Origin: Pseudoalteromonas sp. N1230-9 | GTDB lineage: Bacteria; Pseudomonadota; Gammaproteobacteria; Enterobacterales; Alteromonadaceae | Direction of reading: 5' to 3' | DNA length: 64,000 nucleotides | NCBI RefSeq assembly: GCF_032716425.1 | Contig: NZ_CP090419.1 | Location: forward strand, 2,420,001 to 2,484,000 | In this document: positions 20,221 through 29,164 of the stretch, in pieces | How positions within the stretch are numbered: position 1 is the stretch's first letter | Layout: the number at the start of each line of letters is the position of its first letter | Notes under the pieces: generated by a model | Told to the model about the DNA's origin: nothing | What the model saw: only the letters and a program-made list of their open reading frames with translations | Database searches by the model: none | Position numbers and translations under genes: made by a program

Positions 20221-21305
20221 GTGATAAAACAATGAATATAATTTTACGTAAACTAACGGCAAGCGTTTGTGCTCTATTTAGTCTATTGGTGTTTAATGTC
20301 TGTGCTGTGGTGCCTGTTACTGTTGAAGCGGTAACCAAAGCCCAGCTAACCAGCGAAGTAGAAGTCAGCGGCACATTATATGGCAAAAGTGATGTAACCC
20401 TAACAGCAGGTGTCAGTGGCCGTTTATTATACGTAGTTGAGCCTGGCACTCTCGTCAATAAAGGGGATACGCTGGTGCGTATGGATACTCTGCCACTTGA
20501 GCTGGAGAAAGCACGTCAACAAGAAATGCTAAACCGTGCGAAAATCAACTTACGTTTGTATCAGCAGGAGCTAGCTCGATTAGAGAAACTAGCAAAAGCA
20601 AGCAGTGCAGCGGCAAGTCAAGTTGATGATATGCAGAATAAACATGACCTCGCTTTATCAGATATTGCATTAGCTAAAGTTGAACTGAGCGTAATTGATG
20701 ACCAGCTATCGCGTGCAACAGTTCAAGCGCCCTTTGATGGTGTTATAAGTGAACGCTTTAAGCGTGCAGGTCGCGAGATTAACCGTGCTGATGAGCTAGT
20801 AACATTACTCGATATTCATAATTTAGAAGTGCGCTTATATGTGCCAGTGAAGTACTTAAAATTTTTGCATAAAGGTATCGAACTTCCAATAAAAGCAGGT
20901 GATTTATCGAACCCAGAAACCACCAAAGCACAAGTAACAGCCGTGATCCCATCAACAGATCCGCGTTCACAAACTGTTGAGGTTCGAGCTTTAATAAAGA
21001 AAAGCTCGGAGCAACTATGGGCTATTGGCCAACTTGTTGATGTTGCAGTGCCATTAAAGACAAAGGGCGATGTGCTCTTAGTAAACCGCGACGCACTTAT
21101 CCTGCGTAAGCAAGGCAGCCATATAGTTAAAGTTGAAAATAATAAGGCCTTACAGATCCCCGTAACTGTGGGCGATGGAAAAGATAAGCTGGTTGAAGTG
21201 ACTCCTCTCACTGATATTACTTTTAGTGCCGGCGATATGGTTATTATTCGAGGTGCTGAACAGTTACAAACAGGTCAGGAAGTTGAGGTACAAGGTGAGC
21301 TTTAA
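20217..21305 (+). CDS. RND efflux periplasmic adaptor (membrane-fusion protein)
   Basis: HlyD/AcrA-type adaptor that would link the preceding permease to an outer-membrane channel. A signal-like hydrophobic stretch covers about residues 10-32. Two half-lipoyl motifs (SGRLLYVVEPGTLVNKGD and VQAPFDGVISERF) flank an alpha-helical hairpin (about 85-155). A beta-barrel follows (NLEVRLYVPVKYL, KAQVTAVIPSTDPRSQTVEV). The ATG overlaps the permease stop as ATGA; an alternative ATG lies at 20232. The permease-first order is the reverse of the usual acrAB order. Confidence 0.9.
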   Translation: MSDKTMNIILRKLTASVCALFSLLVFNVCAVVPVTVEAVTKAQLTSEVEVSGTLYGKSDVTLTAGVSGRLLYVVEPGTLVNKGDTLVRMDTLPLELEKARQQEMLNRAKINLRLYQQELARLEKLAKASSAAASQVDDMQNKHDLALSDIALAKVELSVIDDQLSRATVQAPFDGVISERFKRAGREINRADELVTLLDIHNLEVRLYVPVKYLKFLHKGIELPIKAGDLSNPETTKAQVTAVIPSTDPRSQTVEVRALIKKSSEQLWAIGQLVDVAVPLKTKGDVLLVNRDALILRKQGSHIVKVENNKALQIPVTVGDGKDKLVEVTPLTDITFSAGDMVIIRGAEQLQTGQEVEVQGEL

Positions 21306-21582
21306 ATTAATCTCTTAAACGAAGGCTTAAAATAGTGAATTAGGAGCTACTGTATTCATACTATCTAGTACGAGTTGTGTACTCCTAAACTAAAGTCTAC
21401 CCGTTTAGGTGAATACACTTATTTTTGATTCGCGTAGTACATCTTTATTAACTCCCCCTTAATATTGGAAAAGCAATCAATATATTCAAAAACAATCCTT
21501 TATAACTAGCTATTCATTATTTGATCCAATAAGGTAGTTGATAAGTACGCTTAAAGTTAGCTTTAAAATAAAGGATTTATTT
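21306..21582. other. Intergenic region before the BCCT transporter
   Basis: About 277 AT-rich bases without a credible gene. It contains small inverted repeats, the clearest being cctaaac at 21384-21390 with gtttagg at 21403-21409, and a nearby palindrome around agtac at 21367-21383. These could end the RND transcript or act as operators for the transporter; I see no run of Ts and no obvious promoter pair. Confidence 0.4.
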
Positions 21583-23613
21583 ATGGCAAGAAAAACCTTA
21601 CGCTCAACTATTTTACTACCCGTATTTTTACCGGCAGTCTCTATTATCTTTTTACTTGTGCTTGGTACAATCAGTGACCCTGAACAAGCAGGTAAAGCAT
21701 TTTCAGTAACGCTATCTTGGATAACAGAAACCTTCGGCTGGTTTTATATGTTATCTGTTGCGGTATTCCTAGTATTTATAGTATCCATAGCAGCCTCTAG
21801 CTGGGGTAATATAAAGTTAGGCCCCGCTCACGCAGAACCTGAATATAGCTCATTAGAGTGGTTTGCTATGCTCTTCTCAGCAGGCTATGGTGTAGCACTT
21901 CTTTACTTCGGTGTTGCAGAGCCTGTTCTTCACTATTCCTCACCGCCTAGTGGCGCAGCAGAAACTATTGATGCAGCAAAGCAAGCGATGCAAATCGCAT
22001 TTTTTCACTGGGGCTTCCACATTTGGGCAATTTATGGCGTCGTCGGTCTTGTTCTTGCCTACTTTGCATTTCGCCATGGTCTTCCGTTATCCATTCGCTC
22101 AGCCTTATACCCGCTAATTGGTGATAAGATCCATGGCCCTATTGGTCATTGCGTCGATATATTTGCAATTTTGGGGACCCTGTTCGGGATTGCAACCACA
22201 TTGGGCTTATCTGTTACTCAAATCAATGCAGGCTTACATTATTTGTGGGAAGGTATTCCCATTAATACAACAGTGCAAATTATTACAATCGCCGTCATAA
22301 CCGGTGCTGCAACTATATCGGTAGTTGCGGGGTTAGATAAGGGAGTAAAACGCTTATCTATACTCAATATGGCTATCGCAATAACGTTAATGATGTTTGT
22401 GTTTTTTGTTGGTTCAAGTATCCATATCTTAGAATCATTTTTACAAAATACAGGTAGCTACTTAAGTGGAATTGTAGAAAGAACCTTTAACTTGCAAGCA
22501 TATACCCGCAGTGACTGGATAGGAAATTGGACACTATTTATCTTTGGCTGGACTATCGCTTGGGCCCCTTTTGTTGGTATGTTTATAGCAAAAATAAGTC
22601 GTGGTAGAACAATCAGACAGTTTGTTGTGGGTGTCATGTTAGTGCCAAGTTTATTTACTTTTTTATGGTTTTCCATTTTTGGTGACACAGCATTAAACTT
22701 GATAATGAACGAAGGGTTAAATTCACTTATTACTGATGTTGAAGCAAATCACGCTGTTGCTTTATTTCAATTATTCAATGCGTTACCGCTTTCATCATTT
22801 GCCTCTTTCTTAACTGTTATTTTGATTATCACGTTCTTCGTGACGTCATCTGACTCGGGTTCATTAGTTATTGATTCATTAGCATCTGGCGGCAGTATTC
22901 ATACCCCTGCTTGGCAGCGAGTTTTTTGGGCTGTACTCGAAGGTGCTGTTGCTGCGGTATTACTTTTAGCCGGTGGTCTTAAAGCACTTCAAACGATGAC
23001 CATAGCCAGTGCCCTGCCCTTTGCTATTATTATGCTACTTGCCTGTGCGGGACTATGGCGTGCTCTTCGCATTGAGGGCCACCGAGATGTGAGTCTACAA
23101 GCTCATACGCTCATTAATAAAAATTTAGACCTTTCTCTGTGGAAACATCGCTTAAAAGCAATGATTGATTACCCTAATAAGCAAGAGGTGTATGCATTTA
23201 TAAATAAGATTGTTGTAACTGCAATGAAAGAAGTGCAAAGCGAGCTAATTAACCGTAATTGGCAAGCCTCTGTTGATGTTGACACTGATATTGGCCGAGC
23301 ATATCTAACAGTAACACGTCATCATCATGTCGACTTTGTATACGACATTAGGCTTACCGAGCATGCTAAACCGAGCTTCGCATATGCCGAGCCCGCTGCT
23401 GCAGATAGTGAATCGCAACTGTATTATCGTGCAGAAGTGTTTTTACGTCGCGGTGGGTTGTCATACGATATTTATGGCTTTGAAGAAAATGATGTTGTAA
23501 AAGATATTCTCGACCAATTTGAAAACTACTTACACTTTTTAGATAACAGTCCAGGCGATCTTCCTTGGGATCTAGAAAAACATGATGATATGTTAGACAC
23601 ACGCAAAGATTAA
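21583..23613 (+). CDS. BCCT-family transporter, BetT-like (choline/betaine uptake)
   Basis: Sodium- or proton-coupled uptake carrier for quaternary ammonium compounds, probably osmoprotectants such as choline. The 12-segment core contains the family signature WTIAWAPFVGMFIAKISRGR near residue 325. It is followed by a cytoplasmic C-terminal domain of about 170 residues, as in E. coli BetT, which senses osmolarity; the total of 676 residues is almost identical to BetT (677). The start is the ATG at 21583 with AAGGA seven bases upstream; an in-frame TTG 15 codons earlier has no support. No betaine dehydrogenase genes are next to it, so the substrate is inferred from length and family only. Confidence 0.9.
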   Translation: MARKTLRSTILLPVFLPAVSIIFLLVLGTISDPEQAGKAFSVTLSWITETFGWFYMLSVAVFLVFIVSIAASSWGNIKLGPAHAEPEYSSLEWFAMLFSAGYGVALLYFGVAEPVLHYSSPPSGAAETIDAAKQAMQIAFFHWGFHIWAIYGVVGLVLAYFAFRHGLPLSIRSALYPLIGDKIHGPIGHCVDIFAILGTLFGIATTLGLSVTQINAGLHYLWEGIPINTTVQIITIAVITGAATISVVAGLDKGVKRLSILNMAIAITLMMFVFFVGSSIHILESFLQNTGSYLSGIVERTFNLQAYTRSDWIGNWTLFIFGWTIAWAPFVGMFIAKISRGRTIRQFVVGVMLVPSLFTFLWFSIFGDTALNLIMNEGLNSLITDVEANHAVALFQLFNALPLSSFASFLTVILIITFFVTSSDSGSLVIDSLASGGSIHTPAWQRVFWAVLEGAVAAVLLLAGGLKALQTMTIASALPFAIIMLLACAGLWRALRIEGHRDVSLQAHTLINKNLDLSLWKHRLKAMIDYPNKQEVYAFINKIVVTAMKEVQSELINRNWQASVDVDTDIGRAYLTVTRHHHVDFVYDIRLTEHAKPSFAYAEPAAADSESQLYYRAEVFLRRGGLSYDIYGFEENDVVKDILDQFENYLHFLDNSPGDLPWDLEKHDDMLDTRKD

Positions 23614-23657
23614 CAAGCCAAGCTAGCTTGTATCTCTTTGATTTAATCGGTGTAGCA

Positions 23658-23689
23658 TTATTCAAGCCAGCAAAAGCTGGCTTGAATAA
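23658..23689. terminator. Hairpin between convergent genes
   Basis: A perfect 14-base inverted repeat (23658-23671 with 23676-23689, core caagccagc) with an AAAA loop lies between the convergent transporter and chemoreceptor genes. The stem is strong, but neither strand shows a proper T run. It is probably a bidirectional transcript end. Confidence 0.65.
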
Positions 23690-23695
23690 GCGCTC

Positions 23696-25651
23696 TTAAG
23701 CAACTTTAAATTGCTTCACAATCTGATCAAGTTCCAGCGCTGTTTGCGCCAGTCCATCAGCAATAGCAGCTGCTTGCTCTGCTCCATCCATTGTTTCATG
23801 AGCTTTCTCATTCACATGCTGCACACTTTCACTAATTTGCTGACTGACAACATTTTGCTCTTCAGACGCACTCGCTATTTGTACATTCATATCTTTAATG
23901 GTCCCTACTGATTGCGATATTTGTTCAAGCACGCTACCTGTTTGCTCTGTTTTTTCTGCAGTTTGCTCAACACTGACCATATTTTCTTTCATTGAGTCTA
24001 CTGATTTCTTCGCTTCATTTTGTAAGTTTGAAATCATCACTTGTATTTCTTCGGTGCTCTGTTGAGTACGACTAGCTAATGAGCGAACCTCATCAGCAAC
24101 AACTGCGAACCCGCGCCCTTGCTCTCCTGCTCTGGCAGCTTCAATTGCTGCATTCAAAGCAAGTAGGTTAGTTTGATCCGCTATCCCTCTGATCACATCC
24201 AGTATTGAGCCAACAGATTCTGTTTCAGCTTCTAAATTAGCAATGGTTTTACTAACATGAAGCATGGTTTCTACAAGCTCTCCCATCGCAGCATGCGTTT
24301 GCGAGACCACTTGTGTGCCTGTTAAAACCTCATTATCTGCTTTTGTAGCTGCCTCTGCTGCTAATTGCGCACTTTGGGTTATTTCATTGATTGTTGCAGA
24401 CATTTCATGCATTGCTGTGGCTGTTTGCGTCAGTTGGTCTGATTGATGTTCAGCACCTGTCTTAGAATTTGTTGTGATGGTAGTTAACTCTTGCGAAGTT
24501 TGCGAAACTTGAGTCGTTGAGTCACTGATTTGAGTGACCATTTCATTAAGTTTAGCCACCATGTCCCGCATCGCTAAATAAATACCCGTTTCATTACCCT
24601 GCTGACTAAAACAATAGGTTAAATCTCCTTGTGCTATTGATTGAACAATACGAGCTATTTCGCTTGGCTCGCCACCAATAGGCGCTTTTATGAGCCGAGA
24701 TATAAAGATACTTAAAAAAATACCTACAGCAATAATAATTAGCGAAAATACCAAAATCGTATTAATTGCATTTTTACTGCTAGCTTGTAGCATCGGGCCT
24801 ATTTCATCTTGACGATTTTGACTGGCTAACTTTATTTGCTCTATTTGCTCGGCAATTGCAGGGCCTATGTTATCTAAGGTACCTGATATCACCGTGTTAC
24901 GCTCGCTAATTGCTTCGTTAACAAGCACTAAGCCTTCAATGTATTCATTGGTTCTGAGTTTTACATCTGCGAGTAACGTTTGCTCTTTATTGCCACTCAC
25001 TGTTTTTGCCAAACTCTCTAGCCTATCCAATAAAACTGTAAACTCTTGCTTCGCCCTATTAAGTTCTTCTTGCGTGTTATTAACAAGAAACTTAGCGGCA
25101 TATAAACGACCTAACAGGAGTGACTCTTGTAATTGTGAGCTGTAAAACAAAGCTGAAACATCATTGTTTTGCATACTTAATTGAATTACTTCACTGATTC
25201 CCTCGCGCATATATTTACCATTCGCATCAAGCATGTTGGATACGACTTCATTTCTCTTATTAATGAGGTTAACAATTTCTTCAAAGGCTGATTTATAAGT
25301 TAACGCCTCTTGCTCTATGGTTGTAATCGCTTTAACTTTGTTTGCGTCGTTAAACTGCCGCTTTCCAGATTGGATGAGATCATTTAGTAATTGGTAGCGA
25401 TTAGTAAATTCATTAATACTTGCTTGGTTCTGGTCCTTTAAATACTTAAGAGCACTTAAGCGAAGACTTAAAACATTTGATTGGATTCGACCTGAAATAT
25501 TACTATCACGCGCATTTGCACGATAATCTACAAAATTTTCGTATCCAGAATTAAGTGCTATAAGTGCAACAACACTAACAACACCGAGAAGAAGGACCAT
25601 TGCACCAAAGGCTAGGTACAGCTGGGTATTTAACTTTAACTTAGTAAACAT
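23696..25651 (-). CDS. Methyl-accepting chemotaxis protein
   Basis: Transmembrane chemoreceptor of 651 residues. A membrane segment lies at about 11-30, followed by a periplasmic helical sensor of about 260 residues that resembles a four-helix-bundle ligand domain, a second membrane segment at about 293-315, a HAMP-like linker ([12 protein letters not shown]) and the cytoplasmic signalling coiled coil with the conserved hairpin tip [20 protein letters not shown]. No C-terminal CheR-tethering pentapeptide is present (it ends IVKQFKVA). The start is the ATG at 25649-25651 with AGAGAG upstream; ten extra in-frame codons from a GTG are ignored. The ligand is unknown. Confidence 0.93.
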   Translation of the reverse strand: MFTKLKLNTQLYLAFGAMVLLLGVVSVVALIALNSGYENFVDYRANARDSNISGRIQSNVLSLRLSALKYLKDQNQASINEFTNRYQLLNDLIQSGKRQFNDANKVKAITTIEQEALTYKSAFEEIVNLINKRNEVVSNMLDANGKYMREGISEVIQLSMQNNDVSALFYSSQLQESLLLGRLYAAKFLVNNTQEELNRAKQEFTVLLDRLESLAKTVSGNKEQTLLADVKLRTNEYIEGLVLVNEAISERNTVISGTLDNIGPAIAEQIEQIKLASQNRQDEIGPMLQASSKNAINTILVFSLIIIAVGIFLSIFISRLIKAPIGGEPSEIARIVQSIAQGDLTYCFSQQGNETGIYLAMRDMVAKLNEMVTQISDSTTQVSQTSQELTTITTNSKTGAEHQSDQLTQTATAMHEMSATINEITQSAQLAAEAATKADNEVLTGTQVVSQTHAAMGELVETMLHVSKTIANLEAETESVGSILDVIRGIADQTNLLALNAAIEAARAGEQGRGFAVVADEVRSLASRTQQSTEEIQVMISNLQNEAKKSVDSMKENMVSVEQTAEKTEQTGSVLEQISQSVGTIKDMNVQIASASEEQNVVSQQISESVQHVNEKAHETMDGAEQAAAIADGLAQTALELDQIVKQFKVA

Positions 25652-25805
25652 AACGTTCTCTCTGTTTAACGTTGCGTCCACTGCATTAAGAGTCCTTGAT
25701 AGGGGGCTTAAACAAAGTATAGAAACAATGTATGTAAATGAAATGTTTAGTACGAAAAAAAATTAATTTACGAAATGTCTGATAAGAGCAAAGGTATTAA
25801 TTGCA

Positions 25806-26372
25806 TTAAGAACAATTAAAACCTTGCAGTGAGATATGTTTGCTGTGCTCACCCAAGCTATCTTCGTGATGAATAATTAATTCATCTTGATTCACAGTAA
25901 AACTAAATTTCCCTAGCCATTGTAATGAAGCTATTGGTTCTTGATGATAAAAACCCTGTTTGTCATAACAAAGATAAGTAAAGTGATGGTAAACATCAGC
26001 AAAAACACCATAATCTGCGGTAAAAACATTAATATGTTGTTGCTGCTTAAAATGCTTTGCCTGAGTGCCTGCCACTAAATACCAAAAACAAACAGATGCC
26101 ATTATCACCACTTGCAACCCTGCGAAGATAAAAGATAACAGACGAATCAAACGAATAGGTTTTGTATCTTGATGGAGTAATCTTTCATGTTTAAGAAGAA
26201 TAAAAATACCCACTATCACCATCAGTAATTTTATAAACATCAGATAAACCCCTATCTGATACATCATTTTGGGGCTATGCCATTGAATACCAAACACTTG
26301 AGGAACAAACAAACTATCGATAAGAGGTAAAAAAATAAACAGAGTAGAAATTAATAAACTTTTATTTTTCAT
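25806..26372 (-). CDS. Uncharacterised membrane protein
   Basis: I do not recognise this 188-residue protein. It has three predicted hydrophobic segments in the N-terminal 115 residues (about 5-22, 35-58 and 76-100), then a polar C-terminal part (about 115-188) rich in His, Gln and Tyr and ending in a Cys. The start is the ATG at 26370-26372 (MKNKSLLIS) with AAGGA five bases upstream. Earlier in-frame ATGs lie closer to or within the phhB terminator and lack ribosome binding sites. It stands alone, between the chemoreceptor and the phh genes. Confidence 0.6.
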   Translation of the reverse strand: MKNKSLLISTLFIFLPLIDSLFVPQVFGIQWHSPKMMYQIGVYLMFIKLLMVIVGIFILLKHERLLHQDTKPIRLIRLLSFIFAGLQVVIMASVCFWYLVAGTQAKHFKQQQHINVFTADYGVFADVYHHFTYLCYDKQGFYHQEPIASLQWLGKFSFTVNQDELIIHHEDSLGEHSKHISLQGFNCS

Positions 26373-26423
26373 AGTATTCCTTAAAACTCTCATCATGTTA
26401 CTTTTTCCCCTTTGCAAAAGCAA

Positions 26424-26451
26424 AAAGGCGTAATCTTGCGATTACGCCTTT
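26424..26451 (-). terminator. Terminator after phhAB
   Basis: A perfect 12-base inverted repeat (26424-26435 with 26440-26451, core ggcgtaatc) with a 4-base loop is followed on the minus strand by TTTTT and further T-rich sequence. It ends the phhA-phhB transcript. Confidence 0.9.
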
Positions 26452-26471
26452 AAAAGTTTTAGAGATGCTTT

Positions 26472-26816
26472 TTATAATGCAGCGAATACGTCATCTGTTT
26501 TAGCAGCACAAATAAAATCGTTTTTGTGTAAGCCTTTGATTGAATGACTCCACCAAGTAACAGTTACTTTACCCCACTCGGTTAAAAGACCAGGGTGATG
26601 GCCCTCTTCTTCGGCCATATCGCCCACTTTATTCGTGAACTCAAGTGCTTGCTTGAAGTTTTTAAACTTGTAAACACGCTCTAATTGCATAATGCCGTCG
26701 CGCACTTCAGGAACCCAATCTGGGATCATTTTGATCAATTCTGCTAATTCAGCATCAGATACTTTAGGCGCATCCGCACGACACGCTTCACACTTTTGTG
26801 TGCTTAATGAAGACAT
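26472..26816 (-). CDS. phhB: Pterin-4a-carbinolamine dehydratase
   Basis: Recycles the oxidised pterin cofactor of phenylalanine hydroxylase. At 114 residues it is of family length. The motif [20 protein letters not shown] carries the paired active-site histidines, with a further conserved His in [12 protein letters not shown]. It follows phhA by nine bases, so enzyme and cofactor recycling are co-expressed. Confidence 0.95.
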   Translation of the reverse strand: MSSLSTQKCEACRADAPKVSDAELAELIKMIPDWVPEVRDGIMQLERVYKFKNFKQALEFTNKVGDMAEEEGHHPGLLTEWGKVTVTWWSHSIKGLHKNDFICAAKTDDVFAAL

Positions 26817-26825
26817 TATAAATCC

Positions 26826-27623
26826 TTAACTTGCTAATTTTTCTTTAGGTGGAAACTTTGGCTCATGTAGCCCCAATTCTTTTGCTTTACTCACCAGCGA
26901 CATGATATCCATTTGTGAAATATCGAATAAGTCATTGATTGAGCTTATGGTGTAGTACACAGGTTGCATTATATCAATACGATAAGGTGTACGTAGCACA
27001 TCTAATACATCCATTGCATTGATTTCTGGCTTATCTGAATATACATACTGTGTTTCGCCAGGGCTCGATAAAATACCACCACCATAGATACGCAGGCCTT
27101 GCTCAGTTTGCATCAAACCAAACTCAACAGTAAACCAGTAAAGACGCGCTAAATAAACACGATCTTTCTTTTCAGCGGCATAGCCTAACTGGCCGTATTT
27201 GTGAGTAAACTCAGCAAATGCAGGGTTAGTTAGCATGGCGCAGTGACCAAAAATCTCATGGAAGATATCTGGCTCTTGTAAGTAGTCAAACTCTTCACGG
27301 CTTCGAATAAACGTCGCAACTGGGAACTGCTTGCTTGCTAATAAACGGAAAAACTCATCAAAATCGATCAGAGCTGGTACAGGGGCAACTTGCCACCCCG
27401 TAGCCTCAAGCAGCACATCATTAAGCTCACTGAGTTGTGGAATACGATCTGTTGGTAAATTGATTTTCTTAAGACCTGCTAAATATTCATCACAGGCTTT
27501 ACCTTCGATGCAAGCGAGTTGGCGAGCAACGAGCTCAGACCATATTTTATTTTCTTCTTCGCTCCAATGGATAACCCCATTTTCATCAGGTTGCTTGGAG
27601 GTGTAATTACTTGCTTTAGCCAT
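26826..27623 (-). CDS. phhA: Phenylalanine-4-hydroxylase
   Basis: Iron- and pterin-dependent monooxygenase that converts phenylalanine to tyrosine as the first step of aromatic amino-acid breakdown. The 265-residue single-domain bacterial form shows the iron triad: two His in DIFHEIFGHCAML (about 124-129) and the Glu in YWFTVEFGLM (about 170). The pterin-loop region precedes it. There is no regulatory ACT domain, as usual in bacteria. The upstream region holds two TyrR/PhhR-type boxes. Confidence 0.96.
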   Translation of the reverse strand: MAKASNYTSKQPDENGVIHWSEEENKIWSELVARQLACIEGKACDEYLAGLKKINLPTDRIPQLSELNDVLLEATGWQVAPVPALIDFDEFFRLLASKQFPVATFIRSREEFDYLQEPDIFHEIFGHCAMLTNPAFAEFTHKYGQLGYAAEKKDRVYLARLYWFTVEFGLMQTEQGLRIYGGGILSSPGETQYVYSDKPEINAMDVLDVLRTPYRIDIMQPVYYTISSINDLFDISQMDIMSLVSKAKELGLHEPKFPPKEKLAS

Positions 27624-27753
27624 AATAACCTTCTTCGTTAAATCGTGATCAGCATCGATCAGAGTTTCATTAACTTGTTGGTTGATACTATTTAAAAGTA
27701 AGCAAAAGTTTAATAGCTAGGGTTGTTTCCGAGACTTTCAAAAACAACCCAAC

Positions 27754-27771
27754 TGTAAACTTAAGATTACA
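27754..27771 (-). promoter_or_regulatory. TyrR/PhhR-type operator 1 upstream of phhA
   Basis: TGTAAA-N6-ATTACA, one mismatch from the TyrR-family box TGTAAA-N6-TTTACA. It lies about 130 bases upstream of the phhA ATG. Regulation of phhAB by this family is known in Pseudomonas; that it acts here is inference. Confidence 0.6.
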
Positions 27772-27828
27772 CTAAAAGATCAATAAGTTTACACAGCTCG
27801 AATTACAAGGGGCTTAACGCCAAATTAC

Positions 27829-27846
27829 TGTAAACATTAAATTACA
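27829..27846 (-). promoter_or_regulatory. TyrR/PhhR-type operator 2 upstream of phhA
   Basis: A second TGTAAA-N6-ATTACA box with the same single mismatch, 75 bases from the first start to start, about seven helical turns apart. It ends two bases before the stop codon of megL, so it lies at the 3' edge of the upstream gene. Confidence 0.6.
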
Positions 27847-27848
27847 CA

Positions 27849-29030
27849 CTAACTGATAAATGTAAATGCAGTTTTGAGATCGTTAATTATATCGTTAACA
27901 TCTTCTAAACCAACTGATAAGCGAATTAAACCGTCACTAATACCTGCGGCTGCTCTTTCTTCGGGTGTATAAGGCGAATGGGTCATTGATGCAGGGTGTT
28001 GAATGAGCGTTTCAGCATCCCCTAAACTGACCGCAAGGGTGCAAAGCTGGGTGTTATTTATAAATGTTTCACCATCTTCTAGGTTGCCCTTTATTTCAAA
28101 GGCAATTACACCACCGGCCGCTTTCATCTGTGAGCCAATAAATTTATGACCTGGGTGTAATTTAAGCCCAGGGTAATATACTTGGCTCACTAACGGGTGT
28201 TGCTCTAAATATTCAGCGACGACTTGCGCACTGGTGCAGTGACGCTCCATTCGTACAGCGAGAGTTTTTAAACCGCGATTAATTAACCATGCATCATGAG
28301 GGCTAATCGTTGCACCAATATCTTTTAACACGGTCATTTTTATCAGGTTGATATGTTCCTCTGTGCCACACACAAGCCCTGCCACCACATCACCATGACC
28401 ATTTAGGTATTTAGTTGCACTGTGCACCACAATATCAATGCCAAACGAAGTAGGTTGCTGTAGCAAAGGTGTTAAGAAAGTATTGTCGATAACGCTTATC
28501 AGTTGATGCTGCTTGGCAACGTCGGCAATTAAATTTAAATCAAGCACCGCCATGGTCGGGTTGATTGGTGTTTCTGCAAAAATCATTTTTGAATTTGCTT
28601 TAACCGCGCCACGTAGTTCAGCTTCGTTAGTCATATCAACAAAAGTGACTTCGATCCCAAAGCGCGGCAACATGTGAGCAAAAAATGCAAAGGTACAACC
28701 GTATAACGCACTTGATGCCACTAAGTGGTCACCTTGTTGTAAAAAGCTAAGCACAGATGCAGACACCGCCCCCATACCGGTCGCTGTGGCAGCAGCTGCT
28801 TCACAGTTTTCTAACTGGGCTACTTTTTGCTCAAGCTCTTGCGTTGTCGGGTTACCTAAACGGGTATAAATAAAGCCCTGCTCTTCACCGGCAAATCGGG
28901 CTGCACCTTGGGCTGCATTAGCAAATGCGAAGGTAGAGGTTTGGTAAAGTGGCGCACTCAGTGCGCCATGTGGGTCATTTGGTTTTTCTGGACCATGAAT
29001 ACATTGTGTATGTAAGTGATGCTTAGTCAT
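27849..29030 (-). CDS. megL: Methionine gamma-lyase (PLP-dependent)
   Basis: Cys/Met-metabolism PLP enzyme, most likely splitting methionine to methanethiol, 2-oxobutyrate and ammonia. The 393 residues align closely by memory with Pseudomonas putida methionine gamma-lyase. The PLP lysine is in VVHSATKYLNGHGD. The segment LYGCTFAFF carries the active-site Cys (equivalent to Cys116) that marks gamma-lyases rather than cystathionine synthases or lyases. The C-terminal SLGDAETLIQHPASMTHS is also typical. A cystathionine gamma-lyase is the main alternative. It lies upstream of phhA on the same strand but across a 225-base gap. Confidence 0.85.
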   Translation of the reverse strand: MTKHHLHTQCIHGPEKPNDPHGALSAPLYQTSTFAFANAAQGAARFAGEEQGFIYTRLGNPTTQELEQKVAQLENCEAAAATATGMGAVSASVLSFLQQGDHLVASSALYGCTFAFFAHMLPRFGIEVTFVDMTNEAELRGAVKANSKMIFAETPINPTMAVLDLNLIADVAKQHQLISVIDNTFLTPLLQQPTSFGIDIVVHSATKYLNGHGDVVAGLVCGTEEHINLIKMTVLKDIGATISPHDAWLINRGLKTLAVRMERHCTSAQVVAEYLEQHPLVSQVYYPGLKLHPGHKFIGSQMKAAGGVIAFEIKGNLEDGETFINNTQLCTLAVSLGDAETLIQHPASMTHSPYTPEERAAAGISDGLIRLSVGLEDVNDIINDLKTAFTFIS

Positions 29031-29164
29031 TGTGTGTTCTCGTTTTTATTATCAGTACTTCATACTCATAAATAAAACGTAGATACCCACAATGCACAAG
29101 CATGCCGGATGCTCAGATGGCTAAATATCACTCAGCCATTTTTATTAACTGTACACAAAAGTTG

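Noticed and set aside
25652..25805. Possible FliA (sigma-28) promoter before the chemoreceptor
   Set aside because: A GCCCCCTATCA stretch loosely resembles the -10 element, but no TAAA-type -35 lies at the right distance.
29117..29146. Terminator-like stem atggct/agccat followed by Ts on the plus strand
   Set aside because: No plus-strand gene ends there; on the minus strand, where both neighbours lie, there is no T run.
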